64,000 bases of DNA from Flavobacterium kingsejongi. Its GTDB lineage: Bacteria; Bacteroidota; Bacteroidia; Flavobacteriales; Flavobacteriaceae. The notes below the pieces were generated by a model. It was not told the origin of the DNA, ran no database searches, and was given only the letters and a program-made list of their open reading frames with translations. Below are positions 53,883 to 63,585 of the stretch, one piece after another. The translations under genes and the position numbers were made by a program. Positions within the stretch are counted from its first letter, which is position 1. The number at the start of each line of letters is the position of its first letter. The stretch is taken from positions 2,480,001 through 2,544,000 of the forward strand of contig NZ_CP020919.1 of NCBI RefSeq assembly GCF_003076475.1, in the 5' to 3' direction.

Positions 53883-53904
53883 TTCAGAATCCAAAAAATA
53901 ATGA

Positions 53905-53931
53905 AAGCCATCCACTTCGGGTGGCTTTTTT
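53905..53931 (+). terminator. Terminator of the M48 peptidase gene
   Basis: AAGCCATCC pairs with GGGTGGCTT (one G-U) across ACTTC, followed by T residues. Confidence 0.8.
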
Positions 53932-54046
53932 GTTTGTCCTGACATGATGTCCTTACCGGAAAGCGAATATTATATTATGGTAATAACTGTGCTTTTTTGT
54001 TAATAGTATGTAAAAAATAAATAAATTCGCTCCAAAAAAATACAAG

Positions 54047-55351
54047 ATGAGCAACTTACAAAGAGGAGATAAAAAACTTTTGAATGCATGGGCATTTTAT
54101 GATTGGGCCAATTCTGTTTATAGCCTTGTGATCGCTTCAGCCATTTTTCCAATTTACTATGCTGCTATTTTTAAAATTAAAGGCATAGAACAAATTACAG
54201 TTTTTGGCACTGAATTTAAAAATACCGCCCTGATCAGTTTTGTAACAGCTTCCGCTTTTTTGATGGTGGCCATCATTTCTCCTTTTTTATCCGGGATTGC
54301 CGATTATGCCGGAAATAAAAAGTCATTTATGAAGTTTTTCTGTTACCTGGGTGCGTTATCCTGTATTGGATTGTGCTGGTTTGATCTGGAGCGTATTTAT
54401 CTGAGCCTTTCCTTTTATTTCTTCGGCCTTATTGGCTTTTGGGGTAGTCTTGTATTTTATAATTCGTATTTGCCCGATGTGGCTTTTCCGGAACAACAGG
54501 ATGCCTTGAGTGCTAAAGGTTATTCTATGGGATATATCGGTAGTGTCGTGCTATTGCTGTTCAATCTGGCCATGGTGATGTCTCCTGAAACATTCCATAT
54601 AGGAGGAGAACATCCTGCGGTGACGGCCATGCAATACTCCTTTGTCTCGGTAGGGATCTGGTGGATTGTATTCAGCCAGTATACCTATTACTACCTCCCG
54701 AAGGGAAATGGCGGTAATAAAGTTACAAAAGATGTGTTGTTTAATGGTTTTCGCGAACTAAAAAAAGTGTGGGTATTGTTGGGTGAAAACGTAACACTCA
54801 AAAAATACCTCACCAGTTTTTTTGTGTACAGTATGGCCGTACAAACGGTAATGCTGGTTGCTACTTATTTTGGGGAACAGGAGATTGCCTGGGAAAATGA
54901 CGATCACAAAACGATGGGGCTCATCATCAGTATATTGGTCATTCAATTAGTGGCCGTAGCTGGGGCAATCCTGACTTCAAAGGCTTCGGATCGCTTTGGG
55001 AATATCAAAACCCTGATTTTTATCAACTGTATTTGGGTGGTGATTTGTATCTGTGCTTATTTTGTCACCCTTCCAGTACACTTTTATATTACTGCCGGTT
55101 TTGTAGGATTGGTAATGGGTGGAATACAGTCATTATCCCGTTCGACCTATTCAAAATTATTGCCGGAAACAAAAGATACAGCTTCCTTTTTTAGCTTTTA
55201 TGATGTTGCTGAGAAAATAGGAATTGTCATTGGAATGTTGATTTATGGCCTGATCGACCAATTAACAGGTAGTATGCGAAATTCAATAGTGTTTTTGGCA
55301 TTATTTTTCATCGTAGGAGTATATCTGTTAAATAAAGTTAATAAAAAGTAG
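54047..55351 (+). CDS. MFS transporter, UMF1/Atg22-like
   Basis: 434 residues with about twelve membrane helices. The N-terminus KLLNAWAFYDWANSVYSLVI is the family signature; FLSGIADYAGNKKSFMKFFC is the MFS loop 2-3 motif, and GLVMGGIQSLSRSTYSKLLPE is the conserved loop between helices 10-11. Bacterial members are predicted permeases of unknown substrate; the yeast relative exports vacuolar amino acids. Followed after 68 bp by the lipoprotein pair. Confidence 0.85.
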   Translation: MSNLQRGDKKLLNAWAFYDWANSVYSLVIASAIFPIYYAAIFKIKGIEQITVFGTEFKNTALISFVTASAFLMVAIISPFLSGIADYAGNKKSFMKFFCYLGALSCIGLCWFDLERIYLSLSFYFFGLIGFWGSLVFYNSYLPDVAFPEQQDALSAKGYSMGYIGSVVLLLFNLAMVMSPETFHIGGEHPAVTAMQYSFVSVGIWWIVFSQYTYYYLPKGNGGNKVTKDVLFNGFRELKKVWVLLGENVTLKKYLTSFFVYSMAVQTVMLVATYFGEQEIAWENDDHKTMGLIISILVIQLVAVAGAILTSKASDRFGNIKTLIFINCIWVVICICAYFVTLPVHFYITAGFVGLVMGGIQSLSRSTYSKLLPETKDTASFFSFYDVAEKIGIVIGMLIYGLIDQLTGSMRNSIVFLALFFIVGVYLLNKVNKK

Positions 55352-55382
55352 TCAATAGGGGAATTAATAGGATGGAATCATT

Positions 55383-55390
55383 TATTTTTG
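55383..55390 (+). promoter_or_regulatory. -7 element for the lipoprotein at 55420
   Basis: TATTTTTG, 29 bp before the ATG; no spaced TTG. Confidence 0.4.
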
Positions 55391-55419
55391 GAGCCATAAA
55401 ACCTTATAATTCAACTATC

Positions 55420-56232
55420 ATGAAAAAAACTACTTTATTGGCTTATTGCTTTCTTTTGGTAACAGCCTTTTCTTTTAACTCCTGTGATACTGAGAATATC
55501 GATCCTGCCGTAGTAGATAACAATGTAAATCCTGATCCCGAAGGAGGCGTCTCAACAGGGGATTATTGGCCGATGACATTAAATAATCAGTGGGTCTATA
55601 AGAGAAATGGTGTTATTCAGGAACCAATGAAGATTATTGGTACGGAAACTATTAATGGTAATCTGTATTATAAGTTTGATAATTTTGCAATGATCCAGGC
55701 TGAAATAGAAGAAGGAGAAGAGGCCGCAGAAAGCATCGTCCATGTTCGTAAGAATAATGGGAATTATTATACCCGATCGGTTATGGTTGCCGAGGTGCCG
55801 GAATTTGGAATACCAAATTTTGAAATGCCTGCTCCTGTGCCTTTTGAGTATATTATATTGAAAGATTATGCTGCTGTAGGACAAACCTGGTCAGAACAAA
55901 TCTCACAAAATATCGATATTGTTTTACCGGAGGGATTGCCAATAGCTGAGCTGCACTTAGTATCAACTGTTAGAGCACAGACTATGATTGTTGGGAAAGA
56001 TATCGCTATTTCCGTGAACAACGTGAATTATACTGATGTAATAAAGGTGAGGGTTGTTTATACTGGAACGGTTACAGGATTGCCTGCAGGATTTCCGACA
56101 CCTCCACCAGTAGTAGTAACAAACTATTGTTGGTTTGCAAAAAATCATGGTCCTATTAAGATGCAAACAGAAGCCGTACCCCAGATGAGTCAGGAATATA
56201 ATAGTGAGCTCATCTCCCATGTCATTAATTAA
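55420..56232 (+). CDS. Hypothetical lipoprotein (pair member 1)
   Basis: 270 residues from the Met at 55420, which begins the signal MKKTTLLAYCFLLVTAFSFN ending in SCDTEN. The mature start ENIDPAVVDNNVNPDPEGG resembles the linker of the next lipoprotein. The remaining domain has TGDYWPMTLNNQWVYKRNGV, a motif common to Bacteroidota exported proteins of unknown role. An upstream Met at 55372 is in frame but precedes the signal peptide. Beta-rich; function unknown. Confidence 0.72.
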   Translation: MKKTTLLAYCFLLVTAFSFNSCDTENIDPAVVDNNVNPDPEGGVSTGDYWPMTLNNQWVYKRNGVIQEPMKIIGTETINGNLYYKFDNFAMIQAEIEEGEEAAESIVHVRKNNGNYYTRSVMVAEVPEFGIPNFEMPAPVPFEYIILKDYAAVGQTWSEQISQNIDIVLPEGLPIAELHLVSTVRAQTMIVGKDIAISVNNVNYTDVIKVRVVYTGTVTGLPAGFPTPPPVVVTNYCWFAKNHGPIKMQTEAVPQMSQEYNSELISHVIN

Positions 56233-56245
56233 ATTAAATTATAAG

Positions 56246-56272
56246 AATCTGCCTGTTAAGGCAGATTTTTTT
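56246..56272 (+). terminator. Terminator after lipoprotein 1
   Basis: AATCTGCCT, loop GTTA, AGGCAGATT, then a T run; 14 bp past the stop. Confidence 0.88.
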
Positions 56273-56316
56273 ATTTAAAAGCATTTGTTTTTAACAGTTT
56301 AGTTTTTGAATGTGTT

Positions 56317-56345
56317 TTGAAAAATAAATTTTAAGACTATATTTG
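56317..56345 (+). promoter_or_regulatory. Promoter of lipoprotein 2
   Basis: TTG (56317-56319), 18 bp, TATATTTG (56338-56345); the ATG follows at 56375. Full consensus match. Confidence 0.7.
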
Positions 56346-56374
56346 GAAGAATTTTGCACTAAACAAACGAACCT

Positions 56375-57271
56375 ATGAAAAAAATAAATGTATTACCGGT
56401 ACTTGTACTATTTTTGACCCTTTTAGGGTTTAATTCCTGCGATAACGAGAGTTTGGATCCTGCTATAGTGGTAGGTGGAGAAGTAAATCCGAATCCAAAT
56501 CCAACGGGTGGTATTCTGCAGGTAGATTTTGATAACCAAACCTATGTTTCCAGTACAACCCAGGTATACATAAGCGCAGGAACAATACAGGTATTGGCAA
56601 CCAATAGCCAGGGAACCGTTGGATTTATTGTGTCAGGAACAACAGTTGGAACCTATAATGGAGATGATATTTTATTTGGTTATACCCCTACAGGTGCTGA
56701 GAATAGTTATACCAATGTAGGAAGTACAGCTCCGGCAGTTCTTACCATAACAGCTATTAATACCACAAACAAGACCATTTCCGGAACCTTTAATTTTACC
56801 GGTGGATTGGGACTTGATGCTGCTGAATCCAAAGTTTTTACGAATGGGGTTTTTACGAATCTTCCTTATGTATCCGAAAATCCTACGGGTGATACTTTTT
56901 TTGCAAAAGTAGACGGAACCGAATTTGTAGATGATGATATTTTTGTAGTAGTTTCAGAAGTAAACGGTGCAAGTCAAATTAGTATCCAGGCTATTAATGC
57001 TGACGATAACACATTAGCAGTGAATTTAGATCAAAATATTACTGTTGGGACTTATGCTATTACAGGAACTAATGTGGCTACTGATAAGGCGAGAGGACGT
57101 TATGAAGTAGGGGAGACGACTAATTTTGCTAATTCAGGCACAGTGACAATTACAGAAAAAACGGCATTGCGCGTTAAAGGAACATTCAGTTTTAATGTAG
57201 GGCCTTTCTCGGGAGGAACCACAACCCATACTATTACTGAAGGCGCTTTTGATGTACAGTACGGAGAATAA
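56375..57271 (+). CDS. Hypothetical lipoprotein with two similar beta domains (pair member 2)
   Basis: 298 residues. The lipoprotein signal ends LLGFNSCDNES (Cys22), then a Pro/Asn linker DPAIVVGGEVNPNPNPTGG like that of lipoprotein 1. The mature part appears to be two related beta domains: about 45-165 (VDFDNQTYVSSTT, TVGTYNGDDILFGY, TISGTFNF, NGVFTNLPY) and 172-298 (AKVDGTEFVDDDIFVV, TVGTYAITGTNV, RVKGTFSFNVG, EGAFDVQYG). The second half matches DUF6252-like exported proteins by pattern. Function unknown, possibly surface exposed. Confidence 0.72.
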   Translation: MKKINVLPVLVLFLTLLGFNSCDNESLDPAIVVGGEVNPNPNPTGGILQVDFDNQTYVSSTTQVYISAGTIQVLATNSQGTVGFIVSGTTVGTYNGDDILFGYTPTGAENSYTNVGSTAPAVLTITAINTTNKTISGTFNFTGGLGLDAAESKVFTNGVFTNLPYVSENPTGDTFFAKVDGTEFVDDDIFVVVSEVNGASQISIQAINADDNTLAVNLDQNITVGTYAITGTNVATDKARGRYEVGETTNFANSGTVTITEKTALRVKGTFSFNVGPFSGGTTTHTITEGAFDVQYGE

Positions 57272-57294
57272 TAAAAGACAAGCTTAAACTAATT

Positions 57295-57321
57295 AAAATC
57301 CCGTTTAGCGGGATTTTTTTT
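57295..57321 (+). terminator. Terminator after lipoprotein 2
   Basis: AAAATCCCG, loop TTTAG-like, CGGGATTTT and a long T run. Confidence 0.85.
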
Positions 57322-57466
57322 ATGGTATAGAAATTGCTTTTACACCGTTGATCTATCAGGACTATTCTTTTGTTTAGGCTGATATTCAATCGTATAATTG
57401 TTTTATTTGTAGCATTTTACCCAGTGAAGCAATTAATTACTAATGACAAAATGACCTTAATATACT

Positions 57467-59920
57467 ATGTCAAATCACAAAATACTTAATATTGACAATT
57501 TGTCACAACACGAATTTGATACTGAGGCTGAATTAATCCCCTTAATGACTCCGGAAGATGAGGAGGAAATGAATAATGAAAAGCTGCCGGACGACTTACC
57601 TATATTGCCTTTACGTAATACTGTTTTATTCCCGGGAGTTGTAATTCCAATTACTGCCGGACGCGATAAATCGATTAAATTGCTAAATGATGCCAATGCG
57701 GCAGGAAAAGTCATTGGGGTGGTTTCCCAGAAAGATGAAGATGTAGAGGAACCAACACCTTCAGATATTAATATGGTGGGAACGGTAGCCCGTATCTTAC
57801 GCGTATTAAAAATGCCTGATGGAAATACAACAGTAATCCTGCAGGGAAAAAAACGTTTTGAAATTGATGCCATTACGTCAGAAGAACCGTATATCAAAGC
57901 CACTATTAAAGAATATGCCGAAGTACGCCCGTTGGAGGATGACGTAGAATTTAATACGATTATTGAATCGATTAAAGAACTGGCAATACAAATTATTAAA
58001 GAGAGCCCAAATATTCCTACTGAAGCGACTTTTGCCATTAAAAATATCGAAAGTAATTCTTTCCTGATCAATTTTGTGTCTTCGAATATGAATTTGTCTG
58101 TGAAGGAAAAACAGGACTTATTAATGATTAATGATCTGAAGGAACGAGCGCTGGAAACATTGCGCTACATGAATTTAGATTTACAGAAACTGGAACTTCG
58201 CAATGATATTCAGTCAAAAGTACGTTTTGACCTGGACCAGCAGCAACGGGAGTATTTCCTGCAGCAGCAGATGAAAACCATTCAGGAAGAACTGGGTGGT
58301 GTCTCTCATGAAGAAGAAATCGAAGAGCTGAAAGCAAAAGGAAGAACTAAAAAATGGAATGAAAAGACCAAAACGCATTTCGATAAAGAAGTATCGAAAA
58401 TGCAGCGTATGAATCCGCAGTCTCCAGATTTTGGAATCCAGCGGAATTATCTGGAACTTTTTGTGGAATTACCATGGAATGAATTTTCAAAAGATAATTT
58501 TGACCTGAAAAGGGCTCAGAAAATATTAGACCGTGATCATTTCGGACTGGATGATGTGAAGAAAAGAATTATTGAGCATCTTGCCGTACTGAAACTGAGA
58601 AACGACATGAAATCGCCGATCCTCTGTTTATACGGACCTCCGGGTGTCGGGAAAACGTCTATCGGTAAATCGGTGGCGGAAGCATTGGGACGTGAGTATG
58701 TTCGTATTTCATTGGGAGGGCTTCGTGATGAAGCGGAAATCCGTGGCCATCGTAAAACGTATATTGGCGCAATGCCAGGGCGTATTATCCAAAGCCTGAA
58801 AAAAGCAAAAACAGCAAATCCTGTTTTTGTACTGGATGAGATTGATAAATTGTCACAAGGTAATAATGGAGATCCGTCTTCTGCTTTATTAGAAGTATTG
58901 GATCCGGAGCAGAATAGTGATTTTTATGACAACTTCCTTGAAATTGGTTTTGACCTTTCGAAAGTGATGTTTATAGCGACTTCAAATAGTATGACTACGA
59001 TACAGCCTGCACTTCGGGATCGTATGGAAATCATTGATATGACGGGTTATACTATTGAGGAAAAAGTGGAAATAGCACGTCAGCACCTGTTGCCGAAACA
59101 ATTGAAAGAACACGGACTGACCAGTAAAGACCTTACTGTTGGAAAAAAACAACTGGAAAAAATCGTTGAAGGGTATACCCGTGAATCCGGCGTAAGAGGG
59201 CTGGAAAAGCAAATTGCAAAAACCATACGTTATGCTGCGAAATCAGTAGCGATGGAAGAGGAATACAATAAGAAACTGACAGACGAGGATATTATCAAAA
59301 TTTTGGGCGCTCCAAGAATGGAACGCGACAAATATGAAAATAATGATGCTGCCGGTGTAGTAACCGGGCTTGCCTGGACGAGTGTTGGTGGGGATATTTT
59401 GTTTATTGAGTCGATATTGTCCAAAGGAAAAGGAGGACTGACGTTAACAGGGAATCTTGGGAACGTGATGAAAGAATCAGCAACCTTAGCGATGGAATAC
59501 ATTAAGGCAAATGCCGAAAATTTGGGTATTGATCCGGAAGTTATGACCAAATACAATGTTCATATCCACGTGCCTGAAGGAGCTACTCCTAAAGATGGGC
59601 CAAGTGCCGGTATCGCAATGCTTACCTCTTTGGTATCTTCTTTCCAACAGCGTAAAATCAAGAAAAGCCTGGCCATGACGGGGGAAATCACCTTACGCGG
59701 AAAGGTATTGCCTGTGGGTGGAATCAAAGAAAAAATCCTGGCTGCTAAAAGAGCCCGGATTAAAGAAATCATATTGTGCCAGGAAAATAAAAGGGATATA
59801 GATGAAATCAAACCTGAATACCTGGAAGGATTGACATTTCATTATGTCCGGGAAATGAGTGAGGTTCTTGCTATTGCCATTACCGATCAAAAACCAAAGA
59901 ATTTTAAAGTACTGGATTAA
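57467..59920 (+). CDS. lon: ATP-dependent protease Lon
   Basis: 817-residue cytoplasmic AAA+ serine protease for misfolded and regulatory proteins. N-terminal substrate domain (LPILPLRNTVLFPGVVIPI), coiled-coil middle (QQQREYFLQQQMKTIQEELG), AAA+ with Walker A CLYGPPGVGKTSIGKS near residue 395 and Walker B NPVFVLDEIDKLS, and a C-terminal protease domain with the catalytic Ser in PKDGPSAGIAML and the Lys in VLPVGGIKEKILAAKR. Complete. No CIRCE or other stress operator recognised upstream. First of the lon-porQ-cmk neighbourhood. Confidence 0.97.
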   Translation: MSNHKILNIDNLSQHEFDTEAELIPLMTPEDEEEMNNEKLPDDLPILPLRNTVLFPGVVIPITAGRDKSIKLLNDANAAGKVIGVVSQKDEDVEEPTPSDINMVGTVARILRVLKMPDGNTTVILQGKKRFEIDAITSEEPYIKATIKEYAEVRPLEDDVEFNTIIESIKELAIQIIKESPNIPTEATFAIKNIESNSFLINFVSSNMNLSVKEKQDLLMINDLKERALETLRYMNLDLQKLELRNDIQSKVRFDLDQQQREYFLQQQMKTIQEELGGVSHEEEIEELKAKGRTKKWNEKTKTHFDKEVSKMQRMNPQSPDFGIQRNYLELFVELPWNEFSKDNFDLKRAQKILDRDHFGLDDVKKRIIEHLAVLKLRNDMKSPILCLYGPPGVGKTSIGKSVAEALGREYVRISLGGLRDEAEIRGHRKTYIGAMPGRIIQSLKKAKTANPVFVLDEIDKLSQGNNGDPSSALLEVLDPEQNSDFYDNFLEIGFDLSKVMFIATSNSMTTIQPALRDRMEIIDMTGYTIEEKVEIARQHLLPKQLKEHGLTSKDLTVGKKQLEKIVEGYTRESGVRGLEKQIAKTIRYAAKSVAMEEEYNKKLTDEDIIKILGAPRMERDKYENNDAAGVVTGLAWTSVGGDILFIESILSKGKGGLTLTGNLGNVMKESATLAMEYIKANAENLGIDPEVMTKYNVHIHVPEGATPKDGPSAGIAMLTSLVSSFQQRKIKKSLAMTGEITLRGKVLPVGGIKEKILAAKRARIKEIILCQENKRDIDEIKPEYLEGLTFHYVREMSEVLAIAITDQKPKNFKVLD

Positions 59921-59951
59921 AAATCCGGTTTTTATATACATTTTTACTCAG

Positions 59952-59982
59952 ATATCGCGGGCCTTGCCCGCGATATTTTTTT
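59952..59982 (+). terminator. Terminator of lon
   Basis: ATATCGCGGGC, loop CTT, GCCCGCGATAT (perfect 11 bp), then T run. Confidence 0.9.
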
Positions 59983-60025
59983 GCGATATCTAGACAGGCT
60001 GGAGTATATAATAAGAAGAGCAGAA

Positions 60026-60058
60026 TTGGGGATAGTTGCGCTTATTTGCTTATTTTTG
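60026..60058 (+). promoter_or_regulatory. Promoter of porQ-cmk
   Basis: TTG (60026-60028), 22 bp, TATTTTTG (60051-60058); porQ ATG at 60153, giving a leader of roughly 85-90 nt. Confidence 0.6.
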
Positions 60059-60152
60059 CCGCGGTAAAATGCCTTTAATTAGGTAGAGATACATTTATTT
60101 AAAAATAATATCTTCGCATCTGCGTTATAGTAGTCATAAATTAATCTTAAAG

Positions 60153-61172
60153 ATGTTAAAAAAAATACTGGTATTCTTCTTTTTTTTCTGCTGCGCCCTG
60201 TCTTTTGGCCAAATTGGAGGAAAGTATACTTATCAGTTTTTGAATTTAGTCACATCACCGCGCCAGGCCGCTTTGGGTGGAAAAACGGTGACTATTTATG
60301 ACTATGATGTCAACCAGGCGATTTTTAATCCTGCAACGATCAATCCTGAAATGGACAATCACCTCTCGGTCAATTACGGTAATTATTATGGGGAAGTGCA
60401 ATATGGTACTGCCGCCTATGCGTATACCTGGGACCGTCATGTGAATACATTACATATAGGGGTTAATTATGTGAATTACGGGAAGTTTGAAGGTCGGGAT
60501 GAAAATGGGGCTTTGACTGCAGAATTTACCGGAAGTGAAATTGCCTTGTCCTTTGGTTATGCTTATAATATTCCATGGAGCGATATTTATATTGGTGCTA
60601 ATGCCAAACTGATTTCGTCTACATTAGAAAGCTATAATTCTGTTGGTGGTGCCTTAGATATCGGTGGGCTTTATATAGATCAGGATAATGATATTAATAT
60701 TGGGCTTTCTATCCGGAATATAGGGACGCAGTTTTCTACTTATGCCGGATTACAGGAAAAGTTACCCCTGGAGATTGTCGCCGGGATTTCACAGGAAATG
60801 GAAAATGTACCGTTACGCTGGCACCTGACTCTGGAGAACCTGCAGCAATGGAAGCTGGGTTTTTCCAATCCGGCTCGGGCACAACAAATCATTGATGGAG
60901 ATCCACAAGAGGAAAAAGTATCGTTTTTGAACAATGCACTGCGCCACGTAATAATTGGTGCGGAATTGTTCCCGAAAAAAAGTTTTAATATTCGTATGGG
61001 GTATAATTTTAGAAGAGGCGAGGAGTTGCGGATCGATGAGCAACGGAATTTTTCCGGGGTATCTTTGGGGTTTGGCCTTCGTTTCAATAATATAAAATTT
61101 GATTATTCCTATTCACGCTATACAGCTGCTGCAAACACGAGTTTGTTTGGCTTAATGATTAACCTTCAATAA
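60153..61172 (+). CDS. porQ: Type IX secretion system protein PorQ
   Basis: 339-residue outer-membrane barrel with a signal peptide ending ALSFGQ. The mature start IGGKYTYQFLNLVTSPRQAALGG and the C-terminal strands (SRYTAAANTSLFGLMINLQ) are characteristic of PorQ/PorV-type proteins. PorQ is a type IX secretion component associated with the PorU/PorV/PorZ attachment complex that processes and anchors secreted proteins; its presence implies a type IX system elsewhere in the genome. The neighbours lon and cmk match the usual flavobacterial gene order. The cmk start is 9 bp after its stop. Confidence 0.92.
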   Translation: MLKKILVFFFFFCCALSFGQIGGKYTYQFLNLVTSPRQAALGGKTVTIYDYDVNQAIFNPATINPEMDNHLSVNYGNYYGEVQYGTAAYAYTWDRHVNTLHIGVNYVNYGKFEGRDENGALTAEFTGSEIALSFGYAYNIPWSDIYIGANAKLISSTLESYNSVGGALDIGGLYIDQDNDINIGLSIRNIGTQFSTYAGLQEKLPLEIVAGISQEMENVPLRWHLTLENLQQWKLGFSNPARAQQIIDGDPQEEKVSFLNNALRHVIIGAELFPKKSFNIRMGYNFRRGEELRIDEQRNFSGVSLGFGLRFNNIKFDYSYSRYTAAANTSLFGLMINLQ

Positions 61173-61181
61173 TACATTCTT

Positions 61182-61877
61182 TTGGAAAGAAAAATTACCA
61201 TTGCTATTGACGGCTTTTCCTCAACCGGGAAAAGCACTGTTGCAAAAGAACTGGCCCGTTACCTGGGTTATATTTACGTAGATACGGGAGCGATGTACCG
61301 CGCTGTTTCGCTGTATGCCTTACAGCAAAAGATTATAGGGAAAGACCATTTTGAAGTAGCAAGGCTAATTGAGGAATTGCCTAATATTACGCTGCAATTC
61401 CAATACAATGAAAAGCTGGGTTTTGCTGAGATGCACCTGAATGGTGTTAATGTTGAAAAAGAAATCCGCACTTTGGAAGTTTCAGGGTACGTAAGCCGTG
61501 TAGCTGAAATATCAGAAGTACGGGCGAAATTGGTACAGCAACAGCAGGAAATGGGTAAGAATAAAGGAATTGTAATGGACGGTCGTGATATTGGTACCGT
61601 GGTTTTTCCCGATGCCGAACTGAAATTATTCATGACTGCCAGCCCTGCAACCCGAGCGCAACGCCGTTTTGACGAGCTGACCGCAAAAGGGGATGCTGTG
61701 CACTATGATGAGGTTCTGGAAAATGTAATTCAGCGGGATCATATTGATACCAACCGAAAAGATTCCCCATTGGTAAAAGCGGAAGATGCAATTGAGATCG
61801 ATAATTCCTACCTCACAAGAGAGGAGCAGTTCGATGCCGTGCTTGAATTGGTGTCTGAATTTACTAAAACGATTTAA
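61182..61877 (+). CDS. cmk: Cytidylate kinase (Cmk)
   Basis: 231-residue nucleoside monophosphate kinase phosphorylating CMP/dCMP. P-loop IAIDGFSSTGKSTVAKELAR, YVDTGAMYRAV, NMP-binding region, VMDGRDIGTVVFPDAELK, and the lid segment RRFDELTAKGD. Start is TTG at 61182 (MERKITIAIDG), immediately after porQ, suggesting coupled translation. Length is normal for this kinase. Confidence 0.95.
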   Translation: MERKITIAIDGFSSTGKSTVAKELARYLGYIYVDTGAMYRAVSLYALQQKIIGKDHFEVARLIEELPNITLQFQYNEKLGFAEMHLNGVNVEKEIRTLEVSGYVSRVAEISEVRAKLVQQQQEMGKNKGIVMDGRDIGTVVFPDAELKLFMTASPATRAQRRFDELTAKGDAVHYDEVLENVIQRDHIDTNRKDSPLVKAEDAIEIDNSYLTREEQFDAVLELVSEFTKTI

Positions 61878-61953
61878 TTTTTGCTGATATTGTTTTTAAT
61901 AGTAGCTTTACAGGCTGCTGAATTTTCAAAATAAAAAGCGATAAAAATATTTT

Positions 61954-63330
61954 ATGGGAATTAAAAATAGATTGATCTCAATGAGCTTTCTCCAGTTTTT
62001 TGTATGGGGAGCCTGGCTTATCACCATAGCAAATTATTGGTTTGGTACTAAAAATTGGGATGGAACCCAATTCGGACTCCTTTTCGGAACTATGGGAATT
62101 GCCTCTTTGTTCATGCCGACATTAACCGGAATTATTGCTGACCGTTGGGTAAATGCCGAAAAACTCTATGGGATACTCCATATTTTATATGCTGGAGTTT
62201 TGTTTTACCTGCCACAGGTCACCACTCCAACGACCTTTATTTACATCATGTTACTGGCCATGTGTTTTTACATGCCTACAATTTCGTTAAGCAATTCCAT
62301 TTCTTATACCGCATTAAAACTGAATAATAAAGACGTGATAAAGGATTTTCCTCCCATTCGCGTTTTTGGGACTATAGGATTTATCGTTGCCATGTGGATC
62401 ACCAATCTTACAGGAAATAAAGCAACAGAATACCAGTTCTATATTGCAGGTATTGCAGCGCTAATTCTTGGCTTGTATGCTTTCACGCTACCAGCTTGTA
62501 AACCGCAAAGGCTTACTGAAAAAGATGCGTCGCTAATGGATACTTTAGGTTTAGGGGCATTCAAGTTGTTTGCCAACTACAGAATGGCTTTGTTTTTTAT
62601 ATTTTCGATGTTTTTGGGCGGTGCTTTGCAGCTTACGAATGCTTATGGAGATGTCTTCCTGGATGAATTCAAGCATTTTCCAAAATATGCCAATTCCTTT
62701 GTGATTGAATACTCTACCATTATCATGTCGATTTCACAGATTTCCGAAACCTTATTTATATTAGCAATTCCTTTTTTCCTGAAACGTTTCGGGATCAAAC
62801 AGGTAATGCTTATTAGTATGTTGGCCTGGGTATTGCGCTTTGGCCTGTTTGCTTATGGGGATCCTATCGATGGCTTATGGATGATTTTGATGTCTTGTGT
62901 AGTATATGGAATGGCATTTGATTTCTTTAATATTTCAGGATCACTGTTTGTGGAAACCAATACGGATGCAAAAAATCGTTCTTCTGCACAGGGAATGTTC
63001 ATGATGATGACCAATGGTTTTGGGGCTATTTTTGGAAGTTTGACTTCCGGATGGGCGATTGACCGTTTTTTTACCAAAAGCTTTACCTCTACTACAGAAT
63101 TATCTACGTTCCTGGATACAACACCTGCCAATTCACAAATGTCTGATTTTGTTTCGGGTCAAGGGATCACTATCTCACCAGAAGGTGTTTTTAGTAATCC
63201 GTTGATGATGAAAGACTGGCATAATATCTGGTTGTCTTTTGCGATCTATGCTTTGATTATTGCTGTGGCTTTTGCTATTATGTTCCGTCACAAGCACAAT
63301 CCAAATGAGGTGACAACTATAATCCATTAA
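61954..63330 (+). CDS. Nucleoside:proton symporter (NupG/XapB-like MFS)
   Basis: 458 residues with about twelve helices. MSFLQFFVWGAWLITIANYW is the family start; IIADRWVNAEKLYGILH is the loop 2-3 motif; ISYTALKLNNKDVIKDFPPIRVFGTIGF and FFNISGSLFVETNTDAKNRSSAQGMFMMMTNGFG are characteristic of nucleoside H+ symporters (segments quoted are parts of these). Probably imports nucleosides for salvage, functionally matching the adjacent cmk. Hairpin at 63354 follows. Confidence 0.86.
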   Translation: MGIKNRLISMSFLQFFVWGAWLITIANYWFGTKNWDGTQFGLLFGTMGIASLFMPTLTGIIADRWVNAEKLYGILHILYAGVLFYLPQVTTPTTFIYIMLLAMCFYMPTISLSNSISYTALKLNNKDVIKDFPPIRVFGTIGFIVAMWITNLTGNKATEYQFYIAGIAALILGLYAFTLPACKPQRLTEKDASLMDTLGLGAFKLFANYRMALFFIFSMFLGGALQLTNAYGDVFLDEFKHFPKYANSFVIEYSTIIMSISQISETLFILAIPFFLKRFGIKQVMLISMLAWVLRFGLFAYGDPIDGLWMILMSCVVYGMAFDFFNISGSLFVETNTDAKNRSSAQGMFMMMTNGFGAIFGSLTSGWAIDRFFTKSFTSTTELSTFLDTTPANSQMSDFVSGQGITISPEGVFSNPLMMKDWHNIWLSFAIYALIIAVAFAIMFRHKHNPNEVTTIIH

Positions 63331-63353
63331 TATTCTTCCAATAGTATATTCTA

Positions 63354-63381
63354 CAAACCGGTTCTTAATAGTGCCGGTTTG
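63354..63381 (+). terminator. Weak terminator after the symporter gene
   Basis: CAAACCGG pairs with CCGGTTTG across 12 bases; the T run is broken (TTGCGTTTTG). Confidence 0.55.
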
Positions 63382-63409
63382 TTGCGTTTTGTATGGGGCT
63401 TGTTGTGAT

Positions 63410-63530
63410 GAAAGGGCTGTATAGCCCTGATGCAAGGGAAAATCCTCCTGGTTTTTACCAAGAGATTTGGAAAAGCAGCAGGTCGAGGGGAATAGGGAAG
63501 TACGATAAGCGGTGCTCCACATAACGAGTA
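63410..63530 (+). repeat. Possible degenerate copy 3 of the dispersed repeat
   Basis: GCCCTGATGCAAGGGAAAATC, a small hairpin CCTGGTTTTTACCAAG and AGATTTGGAAAAGCAGC recall the order of blocks in copies 1 and 2, but base identity is low. Nothing else is recognised between 63382 and the promoter at 63585. Confidence 0.3.
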
Positions 63531-63560
63531 ACCTACTGTAAGTATGGGGTGTTCAGGGCT

Positions 63561-63585
63561 AACATTCTAATAATCAAAGAATGTT
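63561..63585. promoter_or_regulatory. Inverted repeat over the rpsA -33 element
   Basis: AACATTCT (63561-63568) and AGAATGTT (63578-63585) are exact complements spaced 9 bp, overlapping the start of the -33 box; candidate operator. Confidence 0.45.

Noticed and set aside
57475..58071. 198-codon open frame antisense to the start of lon
   Set aside because: Ser/Ile-rich shadow of the well-supported lon reading frame; no family features.
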